Assembly (NCBI RefSeq): GCF_014297285.1
Contig: NZ_JACOQI010000011.1
Coordinates: 43,750 to 107,749, forward strand
DNA: 64,000 bases
Source: Dysosmobacter segnis
GTDB lineage: Bacteria; Bacillota; Clostridia; Oscillospirales; Oscillospiraceae
Direction: 5' to 3'
The notes below the pieces were generated by a model. The model ran no database searches and had not been told where the DNA came from. It saw only the letters and a program-made list of their open reading frames with translations. Made by a program: the position numbers and the translations under genes. Of the stretch, positions 34,260 through 42,700 are shown one piece after another; the stretch's first letter is position 1; each line of letters begins with the position of its first letter.

Positions 34260-34647
34260 CCCCATCGAACGGCTGCCGGACGGCTCGCTCTTTCGCCTGA
34301 CGCCGGGGCAGCTCCGCAGCGTGCGCGGCCTTACAAAGCGCTGCTGCAACTTTTCGGGCGGCGACTGTCTGCTGTTGGACGGCGCTTGCCCGCAGTACAT
34401 CTCCCGCAGCCTGCTTTGCCGGTGGTTTCGCCGCGCCGTGCTGCCCCAGCAGCCAAAGCTGGAACAGGCCATCCTCAGCCCCAAGAAGCTGCGCCGCTGC
34501 GAAGTCTGCGGCACGGGCATCCTCGCCCGCTCCGGCAGGACAAAATACTGCCCCGCCTGCGCCAAGGAGGTTCACCGCCAGCAGAAGGCGAAATCCGCCC
34601 GCAAACGGCGCTCGGGCGTAGACAATTTGAGGGCGAAAAGCCCTTGA
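34246..34647 (+). CDS. Cysteine-rich VLP-domain protein
   Basis: A 133-residue basic protein with cysteines at CCNFSGGDCLLLDGACPQ and a C-terminal zinc-ribbon pair CEVCGTGILARSGRTKYCPAC. This is the cysteine-rich VLP family that accompanies RepA-like proteins in Firmicutes mobile elements. Translationally coupled to the RepA-like gene (overlap, AAAGGAGG inside it). Role unknown; probably nucleic-acid binding. Confidence 0.75.
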   Translation: MYKLDPIERLPDGSLFRLTPGQLRSVRGLTKRCCNFSGGDCLLLDGACPQYISRSLLCRWFRRAVLPQQPKLEQAILSPKKLRRCEVCGTGILARSGRTKYCPACAKEVHRQQKAKSARKRRSGVDNLRAKSP

Positions 34648-34789
34648 ATTACAAGCCTTCCCGCACCGCCAAAGCCACGCGGCAATACGATTTCCCTCGC
34701 GTCCGCGAAATCGAGTTCTATTTGTCTACATAAGCGCCGGAACACACGCATAGATTGAAGCAGAAAATGCTCTGGAAAGGAGGGCAGCC

Positions 34790-34966
34790 ATGGAAGTATT
34801 TCTGATCTTCCCGAAATCAAAGCAGGCGCAGCAGGAGCTTGGGCAGGAGCTGGCGAAGTTCCAGTCCGAGCAGGTGCTGAAAACTGTCCAGAAGCTGCCC
34901 TGCTCCACGGAGCAGAAGCTGGAGCTGGTGGACGCAGCCGTGAAGCACCTGAAAGCGCAGCAATAA
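34790..34966 (+). CDS. Small helical protein, 58 residues
   Basis: ATG at 34790 follows AAAGGAGGG. The product begins MEVFLIFPKSKQAQQEL and is almost entirely helix-forming, rich in Gln, Leu and Lys, with one Cys. Such short ORFs follow the VLP gene in related elements. No function recognised. A terminator follows at 34978. Confidence 0.6.
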   Translation: MEVFLIFPKSKQAQQELGQELAKFQSEQVLKTVQKLPCSTEQKLELVDAAVKHLKAQQ

Positions 34967-34977
34967 TACATAGCAAA

Positions 34978-35015
34978 CGAGCAGGCCGGCATTGAACGCC
35001 GGTCTGCCCGTTTTT
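34978..35015 (+). terminator. Intrinsic terminator of the RepA-VLP operon
   Basis: GCAGGCCGGC pairs with GCCGGTCTGC (one G-U) around ATTGAAC and is followed by CCGTTTTTC. Confidence 0.85.
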
Positions 35016-35095
35016 CATATGTTTCTCGCTGAATTTGGCCCCACAAGGTTCATATAGAGCTGCGCGATGGCTTCAAGCTCCCGCTGAGCGCAAGG

Positions 35096-35299
35096 TCAGT
35101 CACGCTGATAGATTGCCTCCAACCGTTTTCTGGATTCCACCAGTGTGTAGGCAGGTGCGCGGGAAAGCCGAGCGGTCTCTGCTGCCTCCAGCTTTGCGCG
35201 CAGCTTCAAGGTTTCCTCACGCTGTTCAGCTTTATCATGCGACAAATCAGAGATCATGCCATAGTCGTTGCGCAGCGCGGTCGAAGATTTAATAATCAT
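35096..35299 (-). pseudogene. Internally deleted Phd/YefM-type antitoxin
   Basis: The first 24 residues (MIIKSSTALRNDYGMISDLS...) are the start of a Phd/YefM antitoxin. The normal following segment of about 20-25 residues (the PxYITKNGxGDLVxM region that completes the DNA-binding fold) is missing, and the chain jumps in frame to the usual C-terminal toxin-binding helix (EETLKLRAKLEAAE ... ESRKRLEAIYQ). No toxin gene is adjacent. It is probably a non-functional remnant. Confidence 0.65.
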
Positions 35300-35342
35300 C
35301 GGTCAGCATCTCCTGAATAATTCTACAATAATTCTATCGGAA

Positions 35343-35945
35343 TTATTCGCAGCTTTCAAGGCTCTGTTTGAAATACTTCTCCCAGGTGGATTTGAAAATC
35401 TGCTTGCGATTTTGTTCCCACTGCTTGAGATTGCCAAGGCTGACGCCCAGCTTGTCCGCATATTGTCTTTGCGATAGTCCCAGCTTCATTCGGATTGACT
35501 TGATCTGATTGCCCTGACCATTTCTCAGAAATAGATTGTAGTCATCCAGAAGAACATCGACCGGCATCTCGAAAAGCTGCGCAATTTTCTCCATCTGTTC
35601 CAGCGGGTAGAAATCTTTACCGTATTCTTCATAGCGGACATAGGTACTTCGGTCTATACCGGCGTAGTTCGCTACATCCCTTTGCCGTAGCCCCTTCTGG
35701 TATCGGAGCCAGCGGAGCTTGTCCGCTGTTTCGGTGATTTTTGCAAAATCCGAGAACTGCAAATTAAACTTTTCAGCATCCTGAAACTTGTGCGGCAGCA
35801 TCACAGGAAACTGAAGAATCCTAAGAGGGGCTACTTTTATCGCACCCGATACATTGGAAATCAAAATATAGCAACGGACTCCAACTTTCGCTAGAAGGCG
35901 CCATTTTGCCCCAAAAGGCGCCCGTTCCGCCACTTCAGCTGCCAT
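35343..35945 (-). CDS. XRE protein with two helix-turn-helix domains
   Basis: Conserved part, about 150 residues: a first XRE domain ([35 protein letters not shown]) and a second one ([37 protein letters not shown]). The family normally begins near FPVMLPHKF (an ATG lies at 35801), so the upstream ~45 residues of this frame are doubtful. No good ribosome site is seen for either start. In the excised circle this frame joins the recombinase frame directly (see findings). Likely a regulator of the element. Confidence 0.7.
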   Translation of the reverse strand: MAAEVAERAPFGAKWRLLAKVGVRCYILISNVSGAIKVAPLRILQFPVMLPHKFQDAEKFNLQFSDFAKITETADKLRWLRYQKGLRQRDVANYAGIDRSTYVRYEEYGKDFYPLEQMEKIAQLFEMPVDVLLDDYNLFLRNGQGNQIKSIRMKLGLSQRQYADKLGVSLGNLKQWEQNRKQIFKSTWEKYFKQSLESCE

Positions 35946-35967
35946 TTGTTCCGCTGTGATAGGATAG

Positions 35968-35971
35968 CATT
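35968..35971 (-). other. Right attachment core of the skin element
   Basis: AATG on the reverse strand, codon 110 (Asn) of sigK plus the first base of the next codon. Recombination here with the left core gives GAA AAT GAG ATT TTA. Confidence 0.75.
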
Positions 35972-36298
35972 TTCAATACATCTTGCTGCGTAAGTAGCTA
36001 GCCGGGCACCTTTGGAGGGATCAAAGCTGGAGATCCCCTTGATAAGCCCAATGGTCCCAATGGAGATCAGGTCATCCTGATCGGAACTTTGCGCATAGTA
36101 TTTCTTCACAATATGTGCCACAAGGCGAAGATTCCGCTCAATGAGGACATTCCGGGCATCCGGGTCCCCCTGAGCCAGACGTTCCAGCCACATCCTTTCC
36201 TCACTGGCGGAAAGGGGCCGGGGAAAGGACCCGCTGCGGTCCAGCCGCAGAGAAAATAAAAGCGTATTGGCAAACAGCATCAGCGCGGCAGAGATCAT
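35968..36298 (-). CDS. sigK: sigK 5' half (sigma-K region 2), separated by the skin element
   Basis: From ATG at 36298 (AGGAGG eight nt upstream) the frame encodes a hydrophobic pro-like N terminus ([15 protein letters not shown]), then sigma region 2: [59 protein letters not shown]. After Asn110 the reading continues as nonsense ([10 protein letters not shown], stop at 35891) in the integrated state. The 3' half is at 19970-20350. In clostridia and bacilli this split keeps SigK silent until the mother cell excises the element. Confidence 0.9.
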
Positions 36299-36317
36299 GC
36301 GCACCACCTCCTGTTCA

Positions 36318-36387
36318 CCTTTATGACAGGAAGGGAAGTCCCTATGTCTTGCGGCGGCGGGGACGGCGTGTTAAAATGAATGGCAGA
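36318..36387. repeat. ~66-bp repeat, copy A
   Basis: The sequence from CCTTTATGACAGGAAGGGAA to TTAAAATGAATGGCAGA recurs at 45534-45599 with five substitutions and one 4-nt gap, in the same orientation. Copy A begins 20 bp upstream of the sigK start. The rest of the 36388-36745 gap contains no gene I recognise. Confidence 0.8.
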
Positions 36388-36745
36388 GACTGATGGCGGC
36401 TGCAGAGAGACTGCTCTGATTTTTTCATGCGGCGGCAGCTGCTCCCGTTGACAGATGACGCCAACAGGTGTAAATTACATACCGGTTTCTATAAAAAAGA
36501 GTCCCTAAAACGAAAGTACAGATCACGTGCTCTGGAGATCAGGCTCAGGGTCTTGCTTTTCAGTGCGGCCATGGACCGAAAACTGCGGGGGCATTTTAAT
36601 TAGGAGCGAACGCAACATGGGTCTGGGAGAATAGGAGCACTGACCTCGGTGCACTGACGGTGCGCCGGCCGGGGGTTCTGTTCTTATTGACCGCGGATGC
36701 CTCCGGGCGTGTGCTCGTTGAGAGGCGCAGAAAGGTGGAATGAAC

Positions 36746-37702
36746 ATGCGGTATAAGGAGTTTGGAAAGACCGGGATGAAGGTGTCCGAGATGGCGCTGG
36801 GAACCTGGGGGATCGGCGGAGCGGGCTGGGATGACAATCCGGAAGAGATCCGTATTGATGCGATCTGCACCGCAGTGGAAAATGGTGTCAATTTTATTGA
36901 TACCGCCCCGGCCTATAATGCCGGTGCAGCCGAATGTCTGGTGGGGAAGGCGCTCAAGCAGAGCGGAACGCGCCAAAGGGTCATAGTGGCAACAAAGTGC
37001 GGAAATTTCTACATGGGAAATGGGACGTATGTTCGTGACGGACACTATGACAAAATCATTCAGCAGTGTGACGATTCCCTCAAAAACCTGCAGACGGATT
37101 ATATCGACCTGATGCTGATTCATTGGCCGGATGTCAATACCGACTTTGCTGAGACTGCTGACGCACTGAATGCGCTTAAAAAATCCGGTAAGGTTCTTCA
37201 TATCGGTGTTTCCAACTTTACAAGGGAGCAAATGGAGGAGATCGGGCAGTATTGTACGCTGGAAGCCTATCAGCCGCAGTACTCTATGGTTGTCCGCACA
37301 AATGAAGAACAGATGAAGTGGGCGGCTGAACAGGGCATGGGCGTCATGACATACGGTTCTCTGGGCGGCGGGATCTTAACAGGAGCATTCCGGAAGCTGA
37401 CAACCTTTGAAGCCACGGACAGTCGGAACCGTTTTTATAAGCACTTCCAGGAGCCAATGTTCTCTAAGGTTATGAAGGTCCTGGAAGTCATGGATCGGAT
37501 CTCCGCTGATCGGGATAACGTGCCCCTGTCTCAAATCGCACTGAACTGGTGCGCACAGAAGGAATTTGTTTCTTCCTGTATTGTCGGTGCACAGAGCAGA
37601 CGGAAGATCGAAGAAAACTGCGCTGCCTATCAGTGGATGCTGACTTCGGAAGAAATCGCCTTGCTGGACGCGGCAATCGAGCAGTATCTGGTGGAGCAAT
37701 AA
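36746..37702 (+). CDS. Aldo/keto reductase
   Basis: A 318-residue NADPH-dependent TIM-barrel reductase. It contains the catalytic Asp-Tyr pair in NFIDTAPAYNAGAAE, a LIHWPD His, and the C-terminal cofactor-binding region (SSCIVGAQSRRKIEENCAA). Start taken at MRYKEFGKTG, with AAAGGTGG at good distance; an ATG two codons upstream is too close. It reduces an aldehyde or ketone, probably a sugar-derived one. First gene of the carboxylate/dehydrogenase block. Confidence 0.9.
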   Translation: MRYKEFGKTGMKVSEMALGTWGIGGAGWDDNPEEIRIDAICTAVENGVNFIDTAPAYNAGAAECLVGKALKQSGTRQRVIVATKCGNFYMGNGTYVRDGHYDKIIQQCDDSLKNLQTDYIDLMLIHWPDVNTDFAETADALNALKKSGKVLHIGVSNFTREQMEEIGQYCTLEAYQPQYSMVVRTNEEQMKWAAEQGMGVMTYGSLGGGILTGAFRKLTTFEATDSRNRFYKHFQEPMFSKVMKVLEVMDRISADRDNVPLSQIALNWCAQKEFVSSCIVGAQSRRKIEENCAAYQWMLTSEEIALLDAAIEQYLVEQ

Positions 37703-38120
37703 ACTGATAGTGAAGAACTGAGGGAGAGGGGGCTTTCGCCCGGTCCGAAAAGCTTGCTTTTAGGGATCGAAACCGTTTGGAAGCCTTCTCTCCTGAACGA
37801 TATACAAGTGGTACAGCTTTAAAATGCATATTGAGAAATGATGATCATTGCCGCAAACGCTGTGCAAATAGCACAAAAAATGTTAAATATTTATAAAAAA
37901 TCTCACAATTGAAAAACAAGAAATAGTATGATATTTTAAAAAAGGCTAATTTAGATCGTTTGTGATTTTTTTCGCATTCCAATCCATTACTGTGGCAACC
38001 GTCCGGTTTGGCCAGATGCGGCCTGGTCCGCAAGATGGAACGCCATAGATTTTGGTTAAAACATTCTCTTGTACCGGCGCAAAGTCTGTTGAGATTTTGA
38101 TGTTTTTACATGTTTAAATC

Positions 38121-38144
38121 AGTGCTCGATTCGGAGCACTCTTT
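38121..38144 (+). terminator. Terminator-like hairpin in the 500-bp gap
   Basis: AGTGCTC pairs with GAGCACT around GATTCG, followed by CTTTT. It lies 420 bp after the aldo/keto reductase and just before the LacI-type gene. The remaining gap from 37703 to 38208 is AT-rich and otherwise featureless. Confidence 0.55.
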
Positions 38145-38155
38145 TAACCCCCTGT

Positions 38156-38167
38156 TTCGTGCACGAA
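38156..38167. promoter_or_regulatory. Candidate operator of the second LacI-type regulator
   Basis: TTCGTGCACGAA is a perfect 12-bp palindrome, extended by near-symmetric flanks to TGTTTCGTGCACGAACA. It lies 42 bp upstream of the regulator start, an autoregulatory position. Confidence 0.55.
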
Positions 38168-38208
38168 CACGGAAATGGCAATGAGATACGATACGTGAGG
38201 TCAGTATA

Positions 38209-39231
38209 ATGGTAACCGTTGAAATGGTGGCAAAGATGGCCGGTGTGTCGCGTGGAACCGTTGACCGCGTTCTCCACCATCGGGGAGAGGTCAAGAGCGA
38301 AACTGCCGAGAGAGTTCGACAGGTCATGCGCGAGCTGGATTTTCAGCCGAACACATTGGGCCGAGCTTTTTCAATAGCGAAAAAGAGAAACCGGATCGGG
38401 ATCTTTCTATCAGCGCGTGAACCGGACTTTCAAGAACAGATCAAGCAGGGCATAGAAGACGGTGTCGCCTATGCACAGCAGCATGGAATCGAAGCTGTGA
38501 TCGAAGTGGTTTCTCCGGATGATGAGCTGCTGTATTTGCAGAAGATCGATGAGATGATCGCTTCCGAGGTTCAAGGGATCGTTTTACGCGGGATCGAGTC
38601 CAAGGCGTTTGACGAACGGCTTCAGATCCTGAAGAATCAGGGAATTCCTGTTTTTACGTATAACCAAGATGTGCGGCCGGCACTGAGAAACTGCTATGTG
38701 GGCATTGACTCCTGCCGCGCCGGAAAATGTGCGGCGCTTTTGATGCGGCAGATCTCCCCACCTGACGGATACGCCTTGATCGTGGGCGTAACGCCCCAGC
38801 ATAAGGACAGCGAAAAACGGATAGAGGGATTTCTGGAGCAATGGGGCCTTGCCCCAAAGGCATCGTCAGGATACCGGATCATTTATGGAGAAGGCTATCA
38901 TGATGTTGCATACGCTCGTACGCGGGATGTCTTGAATGAGATGCCGAACATCACGGGTATCTTCGTCAGCGGCGCGGGCCTGAGCGGCGTAGCGCAGGCG
39001 GTATACGAACGAGGGACCGCCGATGTTCAAAAGATTGTGGGGTTTGACGCCACACAGCGAAATATTACCTACATGAAGAATGGTACAGTCCAATTTTTAA
39101 TCGATCAAAGTCCTTATCAGCAGGGATATAAAGCGGTCCAACTGCTTGTAGATTATCTGTTTGAGGGGCGAGCGCCTGATGTGTCCTGTTATTATCTCGA
39201 CGCACATATCAAAAATGCTTTCAACTGCTGA
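38209..39231 (+). CDS. LacI-family regulator of the carboxylate-transport block
   Basis: A 340-residue LacI-type protein. Its helix-turn-helix is VTVEMVAKMAGVSRGTVDRVLHHRG, with Asp-Arg in the recognition helix as in the RbsR/sugar-binding subgroup. The effector domain is a type 1 periplasmic-binding fold (IGIFLSAREPDF, GIVLRGIES, KIVGFDATQRNITYMKNG). It precedes the tripartite transporter by 108 bp on the same strand and very likely controls it in response to a sugar or sugar acid. Confidence 0.9.
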   Translation: MVTVEMVAKMAGVSRGTVDRVLHHRGEVKSETAERVRQVMRELDFQPNTLGRAFSIAKKRNRIGIFLSAREPDFQEQIKQGIEDGVAYAQQHGIEAVIEVVSPDDELLYLQKIDEMIASEVQGIVLRGIESKAFDERLQILKNQGIPVFTYNQDVRPALRNCYVGIDSCRAGKCAALLMRQISPPDGYALIVGVTPQHKDSEKRIEGFLEQWGLAPKASSGYRIIYGEGYHDVAYARTRDVLNEMPNITGIFVSGAGLSGVAQAVYERGTADVQKIVGFDATQRNITYMKNGTVQFLIDQSPYQQGYKAVQLLVDYLFEGRAPDVSCYYLDAHIKNAFNC

Positions 39232-39339
39232 GTCCCAAAGGCCTTGGCGGGCAAAGACAGGCTTATAAAGATGCTTTTATAAATGTTACCGCTCCGTGGA
39301 CAAACCATTGGAGCAAGAGAAGAGAGGAGAAGGAAAACA

Positions 39340-39864
39340 ATGAAATGCATTAAGAAAATGAATGACTTTGTTCTCGGGATTCTTATGATTCTGCTCAGCG
39401 CCTTCCTGGTGTTCGGCAAGATCACGGAGACGGAAGTCAAAACCGGCCAGGGCGGCTTCCTGGTGCGATCCGATGTGTGGCTGCGCATGATGGGCGTGTT
39501 CCTGGTAATTGTTGCGGTGATCCTCATCATCCGCTCCTTTGGCAAGAAGGAAGGCGAGGAGGCAGAGGGCTTCCACTTTTATCTGGACAGCACGGTTGTG
39601 GCTGTGATCGTCTCTCTGATCGTTTACGCACTGGCGCTGCCCAAGGTCGGCTTCATGATCACCACCTTCCTGATGTGCCTGTATCTGGTCATCCTGTTCT
39701 CCGTGAAGGAACAGTCTCTGACCTTCCGCACGGTTCCCAAGGCGCTGTGGGGCAAGCTGCTGGTAAAGGGCGTTCTGTCTGCGGCAGTGATGCTGGCGGT
39801 GTTCTGGTTTATATTTGGCAAGCTCCTGTCCGTCCAGTTCCCCACGTTCTCCCTGTTTGGCTGA
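39340..39864 (+). CDS. tctB: Tripartite tricarboxylate transporter small membrane subunit TctB
   Basis: A 174-residue protein with four hydrophobic helices, typical of TctB: helices at ~9-25, ~48-65, ~85-118 and ~140-162. ATG chosen after AGGAGAAGG; an upstream in-frame start has no ribosome site. Gene order tctB-tctC-tctA differs from the common tctC-tctB-tctA. Forms the membrane complex with TctA. Confidence 0.85.
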   Translation: MKCIKKMNDFVLGILMILLSAFLVFGKITETEVKTGQGGFLVRSDVWLRMMGVFLVIVAVILIIRSFGKKEGEEAEGFHFYLDSTVVAVIVSLIVYALALPKVGFMITTFLMCLYLVILFSVKEQSLTFRTVPKALWGKLLVKGVLSAAVMLAVFWFIFGKLLSVQFPTFSLFG

Positions 39865-39958
39865 GACTGAATGCGGTGTGTGCACCGCTGAAGTAGGCGG
39901 CCGGCTCCGGCTGCTTGATAAAATGCAGAAAATGCAAATTCTTAGGAGGAAAAGATTC

Positions 39959-40978
39959 ATGAAGAAGACCCTTGCACTGCTGCTGTGTGCAGCATCCATG
40001 CTGGCCCTTCTCGCCGGTTGCGGCAGCAAGTCCACCGATGATAAGGCCCCCGCTGCCAACGGCGGCGAGACCGCTTCCACCGAGAAGGCTGATTATCCCA
40101 CCAGCCCCATCACCGTCATCATCCCCTATTCTCCCGGCGGCGGCTCTGATATCCTGACCCGTAAGATCATGGAGTACATTGAGCTCCCCAACAACCAGAA
40201 GCTGGTTGCTGTGAACGTGGAAGGCGCTTCCGGCTTCACCGGCGCTATGCAGGCGTTCAACTCCAAGAATGACGGCTATACCATCCTGGCTCACAACCCC
40301 ATGGATGTTGTTTCCTACTCTCTGAGCGGCACCACCGATGTGGAGCTGTGGGACGAGCTGGAGACCGTCTGCGGTATCGTTGATGACTTCAACGTGTTGG
40401 TCACCAACCCCCAGAGCGGCTGGACCACTCTGGAAGAGGCTCTGGAGTACATCAAGGCTAACCCCGGCACCGTGAAGGTCGGCAACACCGGCAGCAACAA
40501 CTGCAACATGGCTGACTGCCTGCGTACTCTGGACGCTCTGGGCATCCGCGATGATGTTGTCGTTGTCCCCTATGACGGCGGCGCTGAGAACAAGACCGCT
40601 CTGATGGGCAACCACGTCCAGCTGAGCGTCAACTCCTGCGCTGATATCCAGTCCGCTATCACCTCCGGCGATCACATCGCTCTGCTGACTGTTGGCGATC
40701 GCCGCGCTAAGTTCCTGCCCGACACTCCCTGCACCGCTGAGCTGGGCTATGACGTTGTCACCACGAAGCCCCGCGGCTGGTATGCTCCTGCCGGCATGAG
40801 CCAGGAGCAGCAGGCTGTTCTGCAGGAGGCTATCAAGAAGGTCTGCGAAAATCCCGAATTCGAGCAGGACGTCCTGGCCCTGGGCCTGGAAGTCAACTAT
40901 GTTGACGGTGCTGCTCTGAAGGAGAAGATCAGCGGCTGGGTCGAGGATCTGGCTCCCGTCTTCGAGGAAATGAAGTAA
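39959..40978 (+). CDS. tctC: Tripartite tricarboxylate transporter binding lipoprotein TctC
   Basis: A 339-residue solute-binding lipoprotein with lipobox LLAGC. The TctC/Bug fold follows with the ligand loop PYSPGGGSDILTR and the downstream NTGSNNCNMADC region. In this family the first beta strand and the PGGxxD loop hold a carboxylate. ATG after AGGAGGAAAAG. It delivers the ligand to TctA/TctB; ligand unknown. Confidence 0.9.
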   Translation: MKKTLALLLCAASMLALLAGCGSKSTDDKAPAANGGETASTEKADYPTSPITVIIPYSPGGGSDILTRKIMEYIELPNNQKLVAVNVEGASGFTGAMQAFNSKNDGYTILAHNPMDVVSYSLSGTTDVELWDELETVCGIVDDFNVLVTNPQSGWTTLEEALEYIKANPGTVKVGNTGSNNCNMADCLRTLDALGIRDDVVVVPYDGGAENKTALMGNHVQLSVNSCADIQSAITSGDHIALLTVGDRRAKFLPDTPCTAELGYDVVTTKPRGWYAPAGMSQEQQAVLQEAIKKVCENPEFEQDVLALGLEVNYVDGAALKEKISGWVEDLAPVFEEMK

Positions 40979-41022
40979 GCCTTATTTCGCAAAACAAATT
41001 TTCTGTATCATTGATTGATTTT

Positions 41023-41062
41023 GCGCAGTTTGCAGCGGGGCCTTGGGCCCCCTGCAAATTGC
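41023..41062 (+). promoter_or_regulatory. Intercistronic hairpin between tctC and tctA
   Basis: GTTTGCAG/CTGCAAAT and CGGGGCC/GGGCCCC form one long stem with a tiny loop and no T-run. It probably protects the tctC transcript and lowers tctA expression, fitting the need for more binding protein than permease. Confidence 0.65.
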
Positions 41063-41087
41063 GTGAGTACGAAAGGAGGCTGAAGCC

Positions 41088-42584
41088 GTGGAAGCAATGA
41101 TTGTTGGCTTTCAGGCTATTTTTGGCGACCCGTTTTCTATCGCACTGCTGTTTTTCGGCGTCTTTATGGGAATTGTTTTCGGATGTATTCCCGGATTGAC
41201 GGCCGTTCTGGGCGTGACTCTGATGATCCCCTTCACTTATACCATGACTCCTGTGCAGGGCCTGACTCTGCTGGTGGCAATTTACGTGGGCGGTATCAGC
41301 GGCGGTTTGATCACGGCGACCCTGATCAATATCCCTGGCACCCCGTCTTCTATCTTTACCTGCTATGACGGTTATCCCATGGCTAAAAGCGGCAAACCTG
41401 GTACCGCGCTGTCTATCGGCGTTTTCGCCTCCCTGATCGGCGGTACATTCTCCGCCTTGGCCCTGTTCTTCCTGGCACCGCAGTTGTCTAAGGTCTCCCT
41501 GATCTTCGGTAACTGGGAGTATTTCGCCGTGGCCCTGGTGGGTCTGGCTGTGGTCATCACCATGGCGTCTAACGATCTGCTCAAGGGTCTGGTTGGCGCG
41601 CTGATCGGCATTGTGCTGGGCAGCTTCGGCATTGACTCTATTTCCGGCGTACAGCGCCTGACTTTTGGTAACTGGCAGTTGATGAACGGACTGAACTCCA
41701 CTGCTTTGATGATGGGTCTGTTCGCGATCAGTGAGATCCTGCATCAGTGCCGCGACCTCAGCAAAGAAAAAAAGAAGATTGAAGTTGGAAAAATGTCCTT
41801 CCTGCCTCCTGTCAAGGAGATGGAGGGCTGCATGGTGCCCATCGTGCTGGGATGCCTTATCGGTACCGGCATCGGCATTCTCCCCGGTATCGGTCAGAAT
41901 GCGTCCACGCTGATCACCTATAACCAGTCTAAGAAGATGTCCAAGCATCCCGAGCGTTTTGGCCATGGTTCTCCTGAGGGCATCTGCGCCTCTGAGACCT
42001 CCAACAACGCTGTAAACGGCGGTGCTCTGATCCCCCTGATCACCTTGGGTATTCCCGGCGACCTGGTAACGGCAGCTCTGATCGGCGGCCTGATGATCCA
42101 CGGCCTGCAGCCGGGCCCCCTGCTGTTCACATCCGATCTGGACGTGGTAGGCGCTGTCATGGTGTCTTATTTCCTGGCCAATATCGTGATGTATGTGATG
42201 GAATTGGGCCTGATGAAGGTGTTTGTCCGTGCGGTGAACATTCCTTTCTCCTATCTGTTCCCCGCAATCCTCATGTTCTGCGTGTTGGGCACCTTTGCTC
42301 TGAATAATCGTACATTCGATCTGTGGATCCTGATCGTGTGCGGCATTCTGGCTTATGTCCTGACGGAGCTGGGCGTGGATATGGCTCCCGTGATCCTTGG
42401 CTACATCCTGGGACCCCTGGTGGAGAAGTATTTCCGCATGGCAATGACTGCCGAGTTGGGTAACTTCGGCGGGATTCTGCAGCGTCCCATTGCTGTGGTG
42501 TGCCTGATCGTTGCCATCCTGTTCCTGGTCCTTCCTCTGTTCAGCAAGAAGCTGAGAGATCGGAAGAACGCATTGAACATCTGA
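41088..42584 (+). CDS. tctA: Tripartite tricarboxylate transporter large permease TctA
   Basis: A 498-residue protein with about 11-12 hydrophobic helices. Both TctA signature loops are present: GCIPGLTAVLGVTLMIPFT and GILPGIGQNASTLITYNQ, plus the NTIPGTP-like NIPGTPSS and GIPGDLVTAALIGG. GTG start after AAAGGAGG. Transport is driven by an ion gradient rather than ATP. Ends at a strong terminator. Confidence 0.92.
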   Translation: MEAMIVGFQAIFGDPFSIALLFFGVFMGIVFGCIPGLTAVLGVTLMIPFTYTMTPVQGLTLLVAIYVGGISGGLITATLINIPGTPSSIFTCYDGYPMAKSGKPGTALSIGVFASLIGGTFSALALFFLAPQLSKVSLIFGNWEYFAVALVGLAVVITMASNDLLKGLVGALIGIVLGSFGIDSISGVQRLTFGNWQLMNGLNSTALMMGLFAISEILHQCRDLSKEKKKIEVGKMSFLPPVKEMEGCMVPIVLGCLIGTGIGILPGIGQNASTLITYNQSKKMSKHPERFGHGSPEGICASETSNNAVNGGALIPLITLGIPGDLVTAALIGGLMIHGLQPGPLLFTSDLDVVGAVMVSYFLANIVMYVMELGLMKVFVRAVNIPFSYLFPAILMFCVLGTFALNNRTFDLWILIVCGILAYVLTELGVDMAPVILGYILGPLVEKYFRMAMTAELGNFGGILQRPIAVVCLIVAILFLVLPLFSKKLRDRKNALNI

Positions 42585-42595
42585 TTCTGAAAAAG

Positions 42596-42640
42596 AAAGG
42601 CCGTATTCAGTAAGTGCATTTTGCTGAATACGGCCTTTTT
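42596..42640 (+). terminator. Terminator of the tct operon
   Basis: AAAGGCCGTATTCAG pairs with CTGAATACGGCCTTT, then a T-run, 12 nt past the tctA stop. Confidence 0.92.
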
Positions 42641-42700
42641 GGATAATTACGTGCCTTCGATATTTGGCGCTGGCTGTGTACATGCAGAGGAGGATTTGAT

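Larger units (their letters stand above)
20347..35971. mobile_element. skin-type element interrupting sigK, 15,621 bp
   Basis: The element is bounded by the tetranucleotide AATG (reverse strand) at 20347-20350 and 35968-35971, each lying within one half of sigK. A large serine recombinase overlaps the left boundary, as SpoIVCA does in B. subtilis. Short inverted sequences CTATCCT/AGGATAG lie just inside both ends. Cargo: AAA ATPases, an RM-SIR2 chimera, mobilisation and replication genes, XRE protein. Much of the cargo (24.6-30 kb) is visibly AT-richer than the chromosome. Mother-cell excision during sporulation is the known role of such elements; that it occurs here is inferred. Confidence 0.88.

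Noticed and set aside
36523..37231. Reverse-strand frames over the aldo/keto reductase start
   Set aside because: The plus-strand reductase is unmistakable; the reverse frames have no ribosome sites or domains.
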